The notes: generated from the letters alone by a model not told the origin. DNA of 64,000 bases from an uncultured Collinsella sp. (GCA_958427975.1 CAUAEH010000003.1:1-64000), one strand, 5' to 3'; positions 1 through 9,677 are shown, numbered from the stretch's first letter. Translations and numbers: made by a program.

Positions 1-1374
1 AACGGCTTCGAGATTGACGAGCTCAACGAGAACCTCGAGGACATCCTGCACGAGGTGGAGCTCGAGGCCGCCAAGATCGGCGAGGGCAAGACGCACTTTA
101 GCCTGCTCGACAAGATCGTCGACGGCAAGCTGCATGTGCAGCAGGGCGTTATCGCCGGCTGCTCGGGCGGCAACTACGACTCCGTGGTCCAGGCTGCCCG
201 CGTGCTCAAGGGCGCTAACACCGGCTGCGGCGAGTTCTCGCTGTCGGTCTATCCCACAAGCCAGCCCGTGGCGCTCGAACTTACGCGCCGTGGCTACATC
301 TACGATCTTATGGAGGCCGGTGCGATCGTGCGCACGGCATTTTGCGGCCCGTGCTTCGGCGCCGGCGACACGCCTGCCAACAACGGCCTTTCGATCCGCC
401 ACACCACGCGCAACTTCCCCAACCGCGAGGGTTCCAAGCCGGGCAATGGCCAGTTGAGCGCCGTGGCCCTGATGGACGCCCGCTCCATTGCGGCGACGGC
501 TGCCAACGGCGGCGTCCTGACGCCGGCGACCGATTTGCCCGAGGAGACTTGGGACGAGGCCTGCGAGTACACCTTTGACGACGCGCCGTACAAAAAGCGT
601 GTGTACTGGGGCTTTGGCAAGGCGGAGCCTGCCGACGAGCTGGTCGAGGGTCCCAATATCAAGCCGTGGCCCGCGATGGAGCCTCTCGGCGACGATATCC
701 TGCTCAAGGTGTGCTCCAAGATCATGGACCCGGTCACCACGACCGACGAGCTCATTCCTTCGGGCGAGACGAGCTCCTTCCGCTCCAACCCGCTGGGCCT
801 GGCCGAGTTTACTCTCAGCCGCCGCGATCCGGCCTACGTGGGTCGTTCCAAGGAGGTCGACGCGGTGGAAAAGCGTCGCGTGGCCGGCGAGGCCGCGGGT
901 GACCTGGCGGCGCTTGATGCCGAGCTTGCGGGCGTGTTTGAGGCACTGGCCGGCGCGGGTGTCGCTGCCGACGCCAAGGCGACCGAGTACGGCTCCATGC
1001 TCTATGCCAAGAAGCCCGGTGACGGTTCTGCCCGCGAGCAGGCCGCGAGCTGCCAGCGCGTGATTGGCGGCCTGGCCAACATCGTCCACGAGTATGCCAC
1101 CAAGCGCTATCGCTCCAACGTGATGAACTGGGGCATGGTGCCCTTCCAGATGGAGGCCGAGCCTAACTTTGAGGTGGGCGACTACGTCTTTGTGCCGGGT
1201 ATCCGTGCCGCGCTCGATGGCGACCTGAAGGACATCGCCGCCTACGTGGTGCGCGCCGACGGCACGGTCGAGCAGATTGAGCTCTACATTGCCGACATGA
1301 CGGCAGAGGAGCGCGCCATCGTCAAGGCCGGCTGCCTGATCAACTACAACAAGTTCAAGGCCGCTGCCGAGTAA
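1..1374 (+). CDS. Aconitase-family hydratase, 3' part
   Basis: Partial gene: the frame is open from base 1 and its start lies outside the window; 457 residues plus a TAA stop are visible. Aconitase-type enzymes isomerise hydroxy acids by dehydration and rehydration on a [4Fe-4S] cluster. The cluster cysteines are recognisable at fragment residue 54 (CSGGNYDS) and about 115-118 ([10 protein letters not shown]), followed by the [14 protein letters not shown] block and a C-terminal swivelling domain. The N-terminal cysteine motif is missing only because of the window edge. The sequence fits the YbhJ-like hydratase branch better than canonical citrate-cycle aconitase, but the exact substrate cannot be read. 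A long inverted repeat follows the stop. Confidence 0.85.
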   Translation, partial: NGFEIDELNENLEDILHEVELEAAKIGEGKTHFSLLDKIVDGKLHVQQGVIAGCSGGNYDSVVQAARVLKGANTGCGEFSLSVYPTSQPVALELTRRGYIYDLMEAGAIVRTAFCGPCFGAGDTPANNGLSIRHTTRNFPNREGSKPGNGQLSAVALMDARSIAATAANGGVLTPATDLPEETWDEACEYTFDDAPYKKRVYWGFGKAEPADELVEGPNIKPWPAMEPLGDDILLKVCSKIMDPVTTTDELIPSGETSSFRSNPLGLAEFTLSRRDPAYVGRSKEVDAVEKRRVAGEAAGDLAALDAELAGVFEALAGAGVAADAKATEYGSMLYAKKPGDGSAREQAASCQRVIGGLANIVHEYATKRYRSNVMNWGMVPFQMEAEPNFEVGDYVFVPGIRAALDGDLKDIAAYVVRADGTVEQIELYIADMTAEERAIVKAGCLINYNKFKAAAE

Positions 1375-1385
1375 CGTTGCTGTAC

Positions 1386-1457
1386 GCCCCGGACACACCT
1401 TTCCCTCGTGCTCACGCGCTTCGCGAGGGTCGCCCGAGGGAAAGGTGTGGCCGGGGC
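1386..1457. repeat. Long inverted repeat after the hydratase gene
   Basis: Two 23-nt arms (1386-1408 and 1435-1457) are complementary except for one position; the arm core is CACACCTTTCCCTCG. The loop contains a smaller GCGCTTCGC hairpin. There is no T-tract, so it is more likely a REP-like palindrome or mRNA 3' stabiliser than a classic intrinsic terminator. Confidence 0.6.
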
Positions 1458-1465
1458 TACCGCGA

Positions 1466-1494
1466 CGTTCTCGTTGGGTCTTGAGGGGCGCTAA
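1466..1494 (+). repeat. 29-bp direct repeat, left copy
   Basis: This 29-bp segment (core TCTCGTTGGGTCTTGAGGG) recurs at 2552-2580 with one mismatch. The two copies flank the small membrane-protein gene on the minus strand. Confidence 0.7.
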
Positions 1495-1537
1495 TAATTG
1501 ACCGGGACCACCGCAAAGTTGCCTGCCCGGCGGGACC

Positions 1538-2185
1538 TTATTTCGATGGGGTCCAGGTTATTTCATCGTCAAATAGCCAAGTGCGTGACGAGCCACTGTT
1601 GCGCGCTGTCTGCGGATCGGGCTCGCAAGTTTGTTCGTAGGCATCTTCGGTACACCGATCCATAAAATCGACGACTGCCGTCTGGTCGCCCTCCATGACG
1701 TAGATTACGTCGCCATCCGAGATATAGACCCCCGGTCCTTCATTGTCCACGTAGCCGGGGTCGTATGAGACGTTGCACAATCTGCTCCCGTTTGCCGCAT
1801 CGAGCTCAAGGGTCGAATAATACCCGCCAACCATTTGGCCATTCTTGGCTCGATATATTGCGGCGCCGTACCATCGCTTAAACGTCTTGCCTTTGAGTAA
1901 ACTGGTTGCCTTGCCGATAAGCTGCTCATCTTGGGTATAGCGCGTGGCTCCAAGTTCGATTCGGGGATAGTTACTGACCCCAAGCGCTGCGGGCGTACCG
2001 TCGAAATCGACGGTGATTGAATCGGGTTTGATGATATCGGTGAGGATTTCGATGGGGTAGCTTACGGTTTCAACCGCCGCCTGCGTTGCCGAGGCAGGGA
2101 GAAATGCGAGATAGATAATGCCCACGCCGACTGCGGTAATTGCAAACGCTAAGACGAGCAGGCCGATATAGGTGGAGCGTTTCAC
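1538..2185 (-). CDS. Membrane-anchored protein of unknown function
   Basis: 215 residues from a GTG start at 2185, chosen because GAGG lies 9 nt upstream; an ATG nine codons further out (2212) has no ribosome site. The protein begins KRST, followed by a single hydrophobic helix (about residues 5-30), then an extracytoplasmic domain rich in acidic and Tyr residues with four cysteines (RLCNVSY, DRCTED, QTCEPD) that could form disulfides. I recognise no domain. It has a similar plan to the protein at 45317-45790 (N-terminal helix, small secreted domain) but no obvious sequence identity. The gene stands alone between two copies of a 29-bp direct repeat, which may mean it was inserted or duplicated as a unit. 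Confidence 0.7.
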   Translation of the reverse strand: MKRSTYIGLLVLAFAITAVGVGIIYLAFLPASATQAAVETVSYPIEILTDIIKPDSITVDFDGTPAALGVSNYPRIELGATRYTQDEQLIGKATSLLKGKTFKRWYGAAIYRAKNGQMVGGYYSTLELDAANGSRLCNVSYDPGYVDNEGPGVYISDGDVIYVMEGDQTAVVDFMDRCTEDAYEQTCEPDPQTARNSGSSRTWLFDDEITWTPSK

Positions 2186-2551
2186 GGCGGGTACCTCGCA
2201 AACAGTATGCATTCATTAAGATAAGTGATACCAGCTTACGACAATATTCAAAAGAAAGCGATCGGTCGAAATGACGGGGCGAAAAGGCCCTATTGGGCTT
2301 CGATTTGACCTCTAATAGAAGTATTTGCCCCACTCATTCTGGGCGTGAGGTCAATAATTGAGTCCACGAGTTTTGAGCGATACTCTTCTCACTAAACTCA
2401 CTATTTTCACTATAAGCACTATAAATACGATAGGGGGACGACGAGAACAATGTGACGTGCGATAGCTAAGCCGTTTAAGCCGGACTTTGACCTTGAATCT
2501 CTGCCTCTATCTGTGCGAACGGGCTATTGTCGGTTCTCGATTCCATCGCTG

Positions 2552-2580
2552 CGTTCTCGTTGGGTCTTGAGGGACGCTAA
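2552..2580 (+). repeat. 29-bp direct repeat, right copy
   Basis: Matches 1466-1494 at 28 of 29 positions. Confidence 0.7.
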
Positions 2581-2598
2581 GAAATGGACTTGCTTGAT

Positions 2599-2629
2599 GC
2601 CGCCTCTGTTATCGGGGCGGCTTCTTTTT
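2599..2629 (+). terminator. Intrinsic terminator-like hairpin
   Basis: GCCGCC (2599-2604) pairs with GGCGGC (2616-2621), followed by TTCTTTTTG. No coding gene ends just before it on this strand, so it would terminate a short untranslated transcript or read-through. Confidence 0.55.
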
Positions 2630-2637
2630 GTCGAAAA

Positions 2638-2670
2638 CCGCCACAAAGGGGACAGGCGCCTTTGTGGCGG
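2638..2670. repeat. Perfect 12-bp stem palindrome
   Basis: CCGCCACAAAGG (2638-2649) and CCTTTGTGGCGG (2659-2670) are perfectly complementary around a 9-nt loop. No T-tract on either side. Confidence 0.7.
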
Positions 2671-2683
2671 CTCGATTTGTCTT

Positions 2684-2896
2684 AATCTGTAACACCTTGG
2701 CCGCTAAAAGTGGGCCTGGTGTTACAGATTTAGATTTTCGATTCGGGTGTCTTCTGTTCGTCTCGATTTGTAACAGATAGAGCTCTATTTGCCGAGTAGA
2801 TGTTACAGATTGAGACAAACGGGTGCCGCTGAACAATTCGTCTCGATTTGTAACATCTGGAGCCAGAAACGGTCGATAGATGTTACAGATTGAGAC
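2684..2896. repeat. Three tandem TGTAACA palindromes
   Basis: Unit 1 pairs 2684-2696 with 2718-2730 (13 bp, AATCTGTAACACC). Unit 2 is 2760-2816 with 16-nt arms; unit 3 is 2840-2896 with arms of 16 nt extending to 19. Units 2 and 3 are both 57 nt long, share identical left arms (GTCTCGATTTGTAACA) and right arms (TGTTACAGATTGAGAC), and differ inside. The two arm differences from perfect complementarity are G-U compatible, suggesting the RNA hairpin form matters. Confidence 0.75.
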
Positions 2897-2960
2897 GGTA
2901 GCGCACCTGTGCGGCGGCGGGCCGACATCTTTACCCCTATCTTTCAATCACTCAGAAAAT

Positions 2961-2992
2961 CTTATATATAGAGACTTAGATTTGTGTATAAG
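2961..2992. promoter_or_regulatory. Inverted repeat in the clpB promoter region
   Basis: CTTATATA (2961-2968) and TGTATAAG (2985-2992) form an imperfect inverted repeat 80 bp before the clpB start and contain -10-like TATA sequences. It is a candidate promoter or operator; it does not match the HspR (HAIR) or CIRCE heat-shock operators as I know them. Confidence 0.35.
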
Positions 2993-3072
2993 ATCGCGCA
3001 AAGCTGGCAACAATACTTCTCGAACAACGTGAAGCCGCCCCGTAGGGCGGCCACCCCAAGAGAGGTGATTCC

Positions 3073-5700
3073 ATGAGAATCGATAAGCTAGCAATGACGT
3101 CGCGCGAGGCGCTGCAGACCGCCATGAGCACGGCTGCCGATGCGCAGGCCGGCGCGGTGGAGCCGATTCATCTGCTGTCTGCCCTGCTCGGTGCCGGCGA
3201 GCGCAATATCTCCGTGATCATCGAGCGCATCGGTGCCGACCCGGCTCAGCTCGCACGCTCCACACAGGATGCCATCGACCACGCGCCCAAGGTTTCGGGC
3301 GAGGGCCAGCAGATGGGCCTGTCCAACGAGCTCGTCCGCGTCATCGAAAAGGCCGAGAAGAAGGCCACCAAGATGGGCGACAGCTTTGTGGTGACTGAGC
3401 ATCTGCTGATGGCGCTTGCCGAGGACAAGGGCGAGGCGGGCCGCGTACTGCGCGACGCCGGCGTCACCAAGGAGCGCATCGAGCAAGTCTACGAGGAGCT
3501 GCGTGGCGATGACCGCGTGACGTCTGCCGAGGACAAGACTCAGTTTGAGGCACTGGAGCAGTACGGTCGCAACATCTGCGATCTGGCCCGCGCCGGCAAG
3601 CTCGACCCGGTCATCGGCCGTACCGATGAGATTCGCCGCACCATCCAGGTCCTGTCCCGTCGCACCAAGAACAACCCCGTGCTCATCGGTGAGCCGGGCG
3701 TCGGCAAGACGGCCATCGTCGAGGGCATCGCCCAGCGTATCGTGGCCGGCGACGTGCCGAGCACCCTGCGCGACCGCGACCTTATCGAGCTCGACATGAG
3801 CGCGCTGGTCGCCGGCGCCAAATACCGCGGCGAGTTCGAGGACCGCTTGAAGGCCGTGCTCAAGGAAGTGCAAAAGTCCGAGGGCAAGGTCATCCTGTTC
3901 ATCGATGAGCTCCACACCATCGTGGGCGCGGGTGCCACCGAGGGCTCCATGGACGCCGGCAACATTCTCAAGCCGGCGCTTGCCCGTGGCGACTTGCACG
4001 CGATCGGCGCGACCACGCTCGACGAATACCGCAAGTACATCGAAAAGGATGCGGCGCTCGCGCGTCGTTTCCAGACCGTGATGGTGAGCGAGCCTACCGT
4101 CGAGGACACCATCTCGATCCTGCGTGGCCTCAAGGAGAAATACGAGATCTTCCACGGTGTGCATATCACCGATAGCGCGCTCGTGGCAGCTGCCGACCTC
4201 TCCGATCGCTACATCGCCGACCGCTTCCTGCCCGACAAGGCCATCGATTTGGTCGATGAGGCGGCAAGCCGCCTGCGCATGGAACTCGACAGCATGCCGG
4301 TCGAGATCGACGCCACCACGCGTCAGCTCACTCAGCTGCAGATCGAGGAACAGGCGCTCATGAAAGAGACCGATGACGCCTCCAAGGAGCGTCTGGAGGC
4401 CCTGCGCCAGGAGATTGCCGAGGTTCAGGAAAAACTCAACGTGCAAAAGGCCGGCTGGCTCAACCAGAAGAACGCCATTGACCACGTGCAGGAGCTTAAG
4501 AGCCAGCTTGACGAGGCCAAGAGCGAAGAGGAGCGCGCGACGCGTAACGGCGACCTGGGCCGTGCGTCCGAGCTGCGCTATTCCGTGATCCCGGGTCTGC
4601 AGCAACAGATTCAGGATTCCGAGGCTGCGCTCGAGGCACAAAAGCGGCAGGACGGCGAGGGCCTCAACGAACAGGTGACCTCCGATGAGATCGCCGAGGT
4701 CGTGAGTGCCTGGACCGGCGTGCCCGTGTCCAAGATGATGCAGGGCGAGCTCGACAAGTTGAAGGGCTTGGAGGGTGAGCTGCATAAGCGCGTCATCGGC
4801 CAGGACGAGGCCGTCTCCGCCGTTGCTGCGGCCGTGCGCCGCAGCCGTGCGGGTCTCTCCGATCCGGACAAGCCCATCGGCAGCTTCTTCTTCCTGGGCC
4901 CCACCGGCGTGGGTAAGACCGAGCTCGCCAAGGCTCTAGCCGAGTGCCTGTTCGATGACGAGCGCGCACTCGTGCGTATCGACATGTCCGAGTACATGGA
5001 GAAGTTCAGCGTCCAGCGTCTGATCGGTGCGCCCCCGGGATACGTGGGATACGACGAGGGCGGCCAGCTCACCGAGGCCGTGCGCCGTCGTCCGTATTCC
5101 GTGATCTTGCTCGACGAGATGGAGAAGGCTCATCCGGATGTCTTTAACGTGCTGCTGCAGGTACTTGATGACGGTCGTCTGACCGATGGCCAGGGTCGCC
5201 AGGTGTCCTTCAAGAACACGATTATCATCATGACGTCCAACGTGGGCTCCAAGGCCATCGCCGATCTGTCCGGTAAGGACGAGGAGGAGATGCGCCATCA
5301 GGTCGACGCTGCCATGGCTCAGACCTTCCGCCCCGAGTTCCTCAACCGTATCGACGATATCGTGGTGTTCCATCCGCTCGGTATGGCGCAGATCGAGAAG
5401 ATCGTCGACATCCAGCTCGCCGACGTCCGCGCGCGTCTGGCCAAGGAGCGCATGACGCTTGCTATCACCCCGGCGGCCAAGCAGATGCTCGCCGTGGGCG
5501 GCTTGGACCCGGTCTTTGGCGCCCGTCCGCTCAAGCGTCTGGTTCAGCGCGAGGTCGTGGATGCCATCGCCGCCGCTATCATCGACGGCACGGTGCGCGA
5601 GGGCGATCAGGTGACGGTCGATGTCGACAAGGACGGCGGCTTTACCGTCGTGTGCGACAATACGCCGGCGGCCACCTACGAGGTCCCCGACGCCGAGTAG
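3073..5700 (+). CDS. clpB: Chaperone ATPase ClpB
   Basis: 875 residues, the usual length. ClpB is a cytosolic hexameric AAA+ disaggregase that threads aggregated protein through its pore with DnaK. Domains in order: Clp N-terminal repeats (about 1-145), AAA+ module 1 with Walker A GEPGVGKT near residue 207, a long coiled-coil middle domain (about 400-530), AAA+ module 2 with Walker A GPTGVGKT near 608, and the C-terminal D2-small domain. The middle domain separates it from ClpA and ClpC. AGAGGTGATTCC precedes the ATG at 3073. It is a single-gene unit with its own upstream palindrome cluster and a strong terminator downstream. No dnaK operon is nearby. Confidence 0.97.
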   Translation: MRIDKLAMTSREALQTAMSTAADAQAGAVEPIHLLSALLGAGERNISVIIERIGADPAQLARSTQDAIDHAPKVSGEGQQMGLSNELVRVIEKAEKKATKMGDSFVVTEHLLMALAEDKGEAGRVLRDAGVTKERIEQVYEELRGDDRVTSAEDKTQFEALEQYGRNICDLARAGKLDPVIGRTDEIRRTIQVLSRRTKNNPVLIGEPGVGKTAIVEGIAQRIVAGDVPSTLRDRDLIELDMSALVAGAKYRGEFEDRLKAVLKEVQKSEGKVILFIDELHTIVGAGATEGSMDAGNILKPALARGDLHAIGATTLDEYRKYIEKDAALARRFQTVMVSEPTVEDTISILRGLKEKYEIFHGVHITDSALVAAADLSDRYIADRFLPDKAIDLVDEAASRLRMELDSMPVEIDATTRQLTQLQIEEQALMKETDDASKERLEALRQEIAEVQEKLNVQKAGWLNQKNAIDHVQELKSQLDEAKSEEERATRNGDLGRASELRYSVIPGLQQQIQDSEAALEAQKRQDGEGLNEQVTSDEIAEVVSAWTGVPVSKMMQGELDKLKGLEGELHKRVIGQDEAVSAVAAAVRRSRAGLSDPDKPIGSFFFLGPTGVGKTELAKALAECLFDDERALVRIDMSEYMEKFSVQRLIGAPPGYVGYDEGGQLTEAVRRRPYSVILLDEMEKAHPDVFNVLLQVLDDGRLTDGQGRQVSFKNTIIIMTSNVGSKAIADLSGKDEEEMRHQVDAAMAQTFRPEFLNRIDDIVVFHPLGMAQIEKIVDIQLADVRARLAKERMTLAITPAAKQMLAVGGLDPVFGARPLKRLVQREVVDAIAAAIIDGTVREGDQVTVDVDKDGGFTVVCDNTPAATYEVPDAE

Positions 5701-5742
5701 ATTTTGGGGCAGGCTTTAAACCGCCCCTCATCGCAAAACGCC

Positions 5743-5779
5743 AAGGGTGGCGGATCCAATTGGGTCCGCCACCCTTTTT
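5743..5779 (+). terminator. Intrinsic terminator of clpB
   Basis: AAGGGTGGCGGA (5743-5754) pairs with TCCGCCACCCTT, followed by a T-run; starts about 40 nt after the clpB stop. Confidence 0.85.
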
Positions 5780-5829
5780 CGTGCGACAATCGATAATGTT
5801 GAACGGATGCGATGCAAGGAGCTATGCAG

Positions 5830-6024
5830 ATGAAAGACGGGATCAAGACAAGTGCGCCGGCGACCGATGCCGCACCCGCCACACCCAAGCCTGTGCCTAA
5901 GCCGGCACCCAAGCCGCGCGACCCCTACATCCGTGCCGAGAACGAGGACGATGACGGCTACGATCCCTACAGCGACCGACGCCCCGAGCGCGAGCCGATG
6001 TTCGAAGCCGATCCGTGGCGCTGA
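5830..6024 (+). CDS. Small Pro-rich acidic protein, unknown
   Basis: 64 residues. The ATG at 5830 is chosen over in-frame ATGs at 5812 and 5824 because AAGGAG (5816-5821) sits 8 nt upstream of it. The N-terminal half is an Ala/Pro/Lys-rich disordered stretch with PKPVPKPAPKP; the C-terminal half is acidic and aromatic (ENEDDDGYDPY ... MFEADPWR). No domain is recognised. It is followed by a 67-nt palindrome shared with two other places in the window. It could be a short cytosolic interaction peptide; the good ribosome site and patterned composition argue that it is real. Confidence 0.55.
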   Translation: MKDGIKTSAPATDAAPATPKPVPKPAPKPRDPYIRAENEDDDGYDPYSDRRPEREPMFEADPWR

Positions 6025-6048
6025 GTGCCACCCAAAAGGCCACCAATA

Positions 6049-6115
6049 AGTTGCGGTGAAATAGGGATTGTTTTGCGGTTTGACCAGCAAAAACAGTCCC
6101 TATTTCACCGCAACT
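6049..6115. repeat. 67-nt palindromic repeat, copy 1
   Basis: Arms 6049-6074 and 6090-6115 are complementary over 26 nt with one mismatch; the outer arm is AGTTGCGGTGAAATAG. The same outer arms and the same total length recur at 13057-13123 and 16743-16809. It lies between two converging genes and may stop transcription from both sides. Confidence 0.8.
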
Positions 6116-6155
6116 GCGTTAGGGATGGGGTGTTGGGCGGCTGTCTTCGGGCCAG

Positions 6156-7649
6156 CTAGTCCTGGGCTTTGATGCTCGGCAGGAGAATCTGGGCGAGGTA
6201 GTCGGTCTCGAGTTTGGTCGCGGCGTCGGCCTTGCCGTCTTTACCGACCAGGTCGTTTTTGATCTGGCTGTATGTGTAGCGGTTGCCGGTCGTGAGCTCG
6301 ACAAGCTCAATCGCCGTATCCATGGGGTAGGTCGACACGGGGTTCTGCGTGTGTCCATTAACGGTTTGCGGAATCACGTACGGATAGACAGGGCCGCTGG
6401 CGTAGACGGTGTAGCCGTTGCCTAGGCTGACCGTGCCCAAAACCGTATCGCCGTCGTCGGGCGTAAAGGTCTCGCCATCGCGCACCGCGACGAGCGTCAC
6501 GAGCGGTGTGTTGGTGTCGCCGTCCAGATAAATGCACAGCGTGTTGCCGTTCTGCCAGGTTGCGACCTTGCCATACCACTCAACCGGAATATCGAGCTGA
6601 TACAGGTTCGTCGCCTTGTGCCGAGCGTCGGCATCGCGGGCGGACTGAGCCTCGCTTGCGCTTACGGCGTTGGCGGCGGCATCGCGGCGCGTAATTGCCG
6701 CCTGCTGGAGTATCTTTGCCGCGGCGGAGCTCGCACCGCCCTCTTCGGCATACTTGGCGGCGGCATCGATCTGGTCGTCAGTCACCGTGTCGGCCGAAGG
6801 CACCTTGAGCTTAAAGGTGGCCTGGGCACTTAAATCCTGTCCATCGCTCTTAACGGTGACCTGCGTCTTGGTGGTCGGGACGGTATAGATGGTGCCGTCG
6901 GCCGCGATGGGGGAGGCGGCGATGGAGAGCGTGTAATCGCCGGGCAGCAGTTTGATGCCGCGGCCGTGCTCGTCAACATAGAGCGTTTCGCTCACGGAGG
7001 AGCCATCAGCGTCCTGACCGCTTACCTGTACGGGAATCTTGGAGCCGGTGGAACAGTCGAGGCCCGCGGCATGCACGCCAATCTGCACTGACATCATCGT
7101 GTGGGCATTGGCGGCGACAGCGGCAGCCTGCTCTTGCTGATATCCGTTCCAGGCAGCATAGCCTGCACCGCCGGCGACGAGCGCGACGGCCACGACACCG
7201 GCGACCATCAGATTGCGGCGCTTGGGCGACATCTTGCGATGGCGAACCTCGGCCTCGCGTGCCGAGGGAACGGACGGCAGGGGAATATCGCCCATGGCGA
7301 TGGTCTCGTCCACGGCTGGTGCGGAACCCAGGCCAGGAAGCTCGCGGGTCAGCGAATCCTCGGCCGGCAAGCTGTCGAGCAAGACGGTTTCCTCGCCCGT
7401 GTCGGATTCGGGCTGGTTGTCGGCCTCGCTTTCGGTGTCTTCGTGACCTGCCTCATCTTCGGCGGGCTCAACGTCGCCTGCATCCTGATCATCGGGCTGT
7501 GCCTCGATTTCCGGTTCATCCTGCACATCAACGCTCGAATCGTCAAACGCAACATCGTCAAGCGAAATCCGGTCTAGGCTCTCCAGGGCCTCGGCACACG
7601 CTTCTGCATCTTGGGCCGCATCCTCTTGGCCCATCGTCTCATCTTTCAT
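6156..7649 (-). CDS. Single-pass membrane protein with acidic cytoplasmic domain
   Basis: 497 residues from the ATG at 7649, preceded by GGGGGATAT; the frame stays open further upstream but only by reading through the terminator of the next gene. Residues 1-140 are strongly acidic and low in complexity (Asp/Glu/Gln-rich). A basic RHRKMSPKRRN stretch precedes one transmembrane helix (about 147-170), and about 320 residues lie outside the membrane. The external part shows a possible immunoglobulin-like segment (IPVQVSGQDADGSS ... LLPGDYTLSIAASPIAADG), a helical Ala-rich stretch and a C-terminal beta-rich region. No enzyme motif is seen. Similar architectures occur in actinobacterial envelope proteins of unknown role. 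Confidence 0.7.
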   Translation of the reverse strand: MKDETMGQEDAAQDAEACAEALESLDRISLDDVAFDDSSVDVQDEPEIEAQPDDQDAGDVEPAEDEAGHEDTESEADNQPESDTGEETVLLDSLPAEDSLTRELPGLGSAPAVDETIAMGDIPLPSVPSAREAEVRHRKMSPKRRNLMVAGVVAVALVAGGAGYAAWNGYQQEQAAAVAANAHTMMSVQIGVHAAGLDCSTGSKIPVQVSGQDADGSSVSETLYVDEHGRGIKLLPGDYTLSIAASPIAADGTIYTVPTTKTQVTVKSDGQDLSAQATFKLKVPSADTVTDDQIDAAAKYAEEGGASSAAAKILQQAAITRRDAAANAVSASEAQSARDADARHKATNLYQLDIPVEWYGKVATWQNGNTLCIYLDGDTNTPLVTLVAVRDGETFTPDDGDTVLGTVSLGNGYTVYASGPVYPYVIPQTVNGHTQNPVSTYPMDTAIELVELTTGNRYTYSQIKNDLVGKDGKADAATKLETDYLAQILLPSIKAQD

Positions 7650-7781
7650 ATATCCCCCAAGCTCAATATCGGGACAACACTGTACCCAAAAACGGGACCC
7701 CATAGAGCCGCCGCATGATTTGAAATCCGATTTTATATATGCGTATGTTTTTGAATAGATGAATAGAGACGCAACGACAAA

Positions 7782-7820
7782 AGCCCCCGAAAAGCGAGCG
7801 AAACGCTTTCCGGGGGCTCT
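7782..7820 (-). terminator. Terminator of the DUF5692-like gene
   Basis: On the minus strand AGCCCCCGGAAAGCG pairs with CGCTTTTCGGGGGCT around a short loop, followed by TTTTGTCG. It lies about 65 nt beyond the stop at 7886. Confidence 0.75.
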
Positions 7821-7885
7821 GCGAGACATTGGATGAAAATCCTGACGGGCGGGCCTATGCCCAACTGCCAACAGCGACCAACACG

Positions 7886-8893
7886 TTACTCGGCGTGCGC
7901 GTAATCAACCTTGGCGCGGCGAGCGGTAGCCTTCTCCCAATCGCTGGTGCCCTCAAAGACATCCTGCTTGTAGGGATTGCGGCCGAGTTTCTTGGCGCGG
8001 TAGGCGATGTAGATGATCGCGGCGACGTTGGCGACCAGCGCGGCGATCGAGACCGCGGTAGCGGCACCGGGGTCGAGCGTGGAGTGGGTCACAAAGATGG
8101 ACTCCTCCTGGAAGTAGGGGAATACCTGGGCAAACATGCACCAAATGGCCAGCGTAAAGGCGCGGTTCTGGATCCAGCCGCCCTTGTTCCAGATAAAGGC
8201 GGCGACGGTGGGCGCCAGCAGCAGCGCAAAGCCGCAGAACCAGGAGTGGGTGGGCAGGCAGTTGTAGGTGTAGCAGAAGTTCCAGATATCGTAGGCGATG
8301 ATGTAGACCCAAGTCATGTCGGGCCACAACATGTCGGTCTGATCCTCGGAGGCGTAGACGCTCCACCAACCGGTCATGCAGAAGATGTTGATGAGACCGG
8401 CGATGCCGTTGAACACGTTGTTCCAGCCGGCAAGCTGCGTGGCACCCTCGGAGGTGACCCAGGTGGACTGGCCCAGGACAAAGAAGTGATAGGCGCTCTC
8501 GAAGTCGGACACGACGGCGATCATGATGTTGATGGCGACGATCACAAACGGCCACGCGCGGAACCAATGCGCCTTGCCGATCTTGCCCCACTGGTACTTA
8601 ATGGCAATGAAGCCCCAGCAACCGGCCAGCGCCGCGTACACCTTGGCGTAGTGGAACCAGCTGTTCTGGTATACATGGGTGGGGTTGGTGAGCGCCCACT
8701 CGGCACCCTGCGAGACGCCGATGGCGATGGCGACGCAGTAGATGGTCATGGCCAGCGGAGCCACGCCAAAGATGATTGCCGCGCCCAGCTTGGTGCGGCG
8801 GCCGACCTCGTTGAGCACGATCAGGCCAATAAAGACCATGGCCCAGCCGGCCCAGTGGATAAGGGTATCGCTACCCCAAACATCGAACAGCAT
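7886..8893 (-). CDS. Polytopic membrane protein (DUF5692-like)
   Basis: 335 residues with about nine to ten hydrophobic segments covering most of the chain and a short charged C-terminus. Trp, Tyr and His are unusually common in and near the membrane segments (SAYHFF, WWSVYAS, YDIWNFCYTYNC, THSWFCG). The sequence resembles the DUF5692 family of Coriobacteriia as I remember it; no transport or enzyme activity is established. The start at 8893 has AAAGGAGAGCAGC in front. It lies 63 bp downstream of a tetR-type gene in the same direction, so the two are probably co-transcribed and the regulator may sense a substrate of this protein. Confidence 0.75.
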   Translation of the reverse strand: MLFDVWGSDTLIHWAGWAMVFIGLIVLNEVGRRTKLGAAIIFGVAPLAMTIYCVAIAIGVSQGAEWALTNPTHVYQNSWFHYAKVYAALAGCWGFIAIKYQWGKIGKAHWFRAWPFVIVAINIMIAVVSDFESAYHFFVLGQSTWVTSEGATQLAGWNNVFNGIAGLINIFCMTGWWSVYASEDQTDMLWPDMTWVYIIAYDIWNFCYTYNCLPTHSWFCGFALLLAPTVAAFIWNKGGWIQNRAFTLAIWCMFAQVFPYFQEESIFVTHSTLDPGAATAVSIAALVANVAAIIYIAYRAKKLGRNPYKQDVFEGTSDWEKATARRAKVDYAHAE

Positions 8894-8956
8894 GCTGCTC
8901 TCCTTTCACACGCCCGCGGCCCCTCTTCTGATCGCGGGCAGTTTGGCCAAATGTCG

Positions 8957-9619
8957 TCAGTTCTGGGGCTTGCGCTCCGGATACTTAGCGGTATAGCCCT
9001 CGATGTGGAGTGTCGAGGCGATGATTTCCTTGACCGTCTCGTCGGGCACATCGGGGTGCGTGCGGATATACATCAACAACCCCATGATGAGGGTGTAGAA
9101 CGTCTCGTAGACATGGTCGATGCGTAGCTCATGATGGGCGACAAAATCCACTACGGTGGTGTCGCAGATATACTGCGCCACGCGCTGGACTACGTTGTGC
9201 AAAAAGCCGCCGTAGAGCGCGCCGCTGCTCGAGGTAAGCGTGCTCGGCAGCTCGTGGCCGCTGGCGACCAGGCGCTTAAAGAGCGGGGCGACGGTGTCGA
9301 GCGCGCCCTCGATATCACCGACGGTGCGGTCGGCGTTCCACCGCTCGAGTTCGGAGATAAAGCCGTCGATCGCCTCGTCCATAACAGCGGTGACGGCGGC
9401 GTCCATGTCGGCGAAGTAGTGGTAGAACAATGAACGCGTGCAGCCGGCTCGCTTGGTCACGGCCGATACCGATAGGTGGGACACGCCCAGCTCGGAGCTT
9501 ACGGTGCGCACGGCATCGAGGATCTCGCGACGGCGTTCGTCGCCCGTCAGGCGCTTTGCCGCGCTATCGGATGCGGGGACGGCATCGACCACAGAGGTAC
9601 CTGCTGTGTTGTTGCCCAT
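8957..9619 (-). CDS. TetR/AcrR-family transcriptional regulator
   Basis: 220 residues. After a disordered 25-residue N-terminus comes a TetR helix-turn-helix (about 27-75: RRREILDAVRTVSSELGVSHLSVS ..., ending in CTRSLFYHYFADMD), then an alpha-helical ligand-binding and dimer domain. AAAGGCGGC precedes the ATG. The gene is divergent from the Fe-S oxidoreductase and upstream of the DUF5692-like gene. Two 15-bp palindromes stand in the divergent promoter region, so it most likely controls itself and both neighbours. The ligand is unknown. Confidence 0.9.
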   Translation of the reverse strand: MGNNTAGTSVVDAVPASDSAAKRLTGDERRREILDAVRTVSSELGVSHLSVSAVTKRAGCTRSLFYHYFADMDAAVTAVMDEAIDGFISELERWNADRTVGDIEGALDTVAPLFKRLVASGHELPSTLTSSSGALYGGFLHNVVQRVAQYICDTTVVDFVAHHELRIDHVYETFYTLIMGLLMYIRTHPDVPDETVKEIIASTLHIEGYTAKYPERKPQN

Positions 9620-9677
9620 GTTTTGCCGCCTTTCATCCTCTTTTGCCTGACCGTTCGCCTAACAGTCTTGAATATTG

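Larger units (their letters stand above)
2186..3072. other. Gene-poor, palindrome-rich region upstream of clpB
   Basis: No convincing gene in 887 bp. It holds an AT-rich stretch (2200-2450), the second 29-bp direct repeat, a terminator-like hairpin, a perfect 12-bp palindrome, three tandem TGTAACA palindromes and finally the clpB promoter region. Minus-strand open frames here are translations of the palindromes. Confidence 0.7.

Noticed and set aside
2684..2896. Possible CRISPR array
   Set aside because: Only two to three units, each an inverted repeat with differing interiors; no regular direct repeat/spacer pattern and no cas genes.
2609..2947. A 112-codon minus-strand frame
   Set aside because: It is made up almost wholly of the palindromic repeats, and its recurring words are repeat arms in translation.
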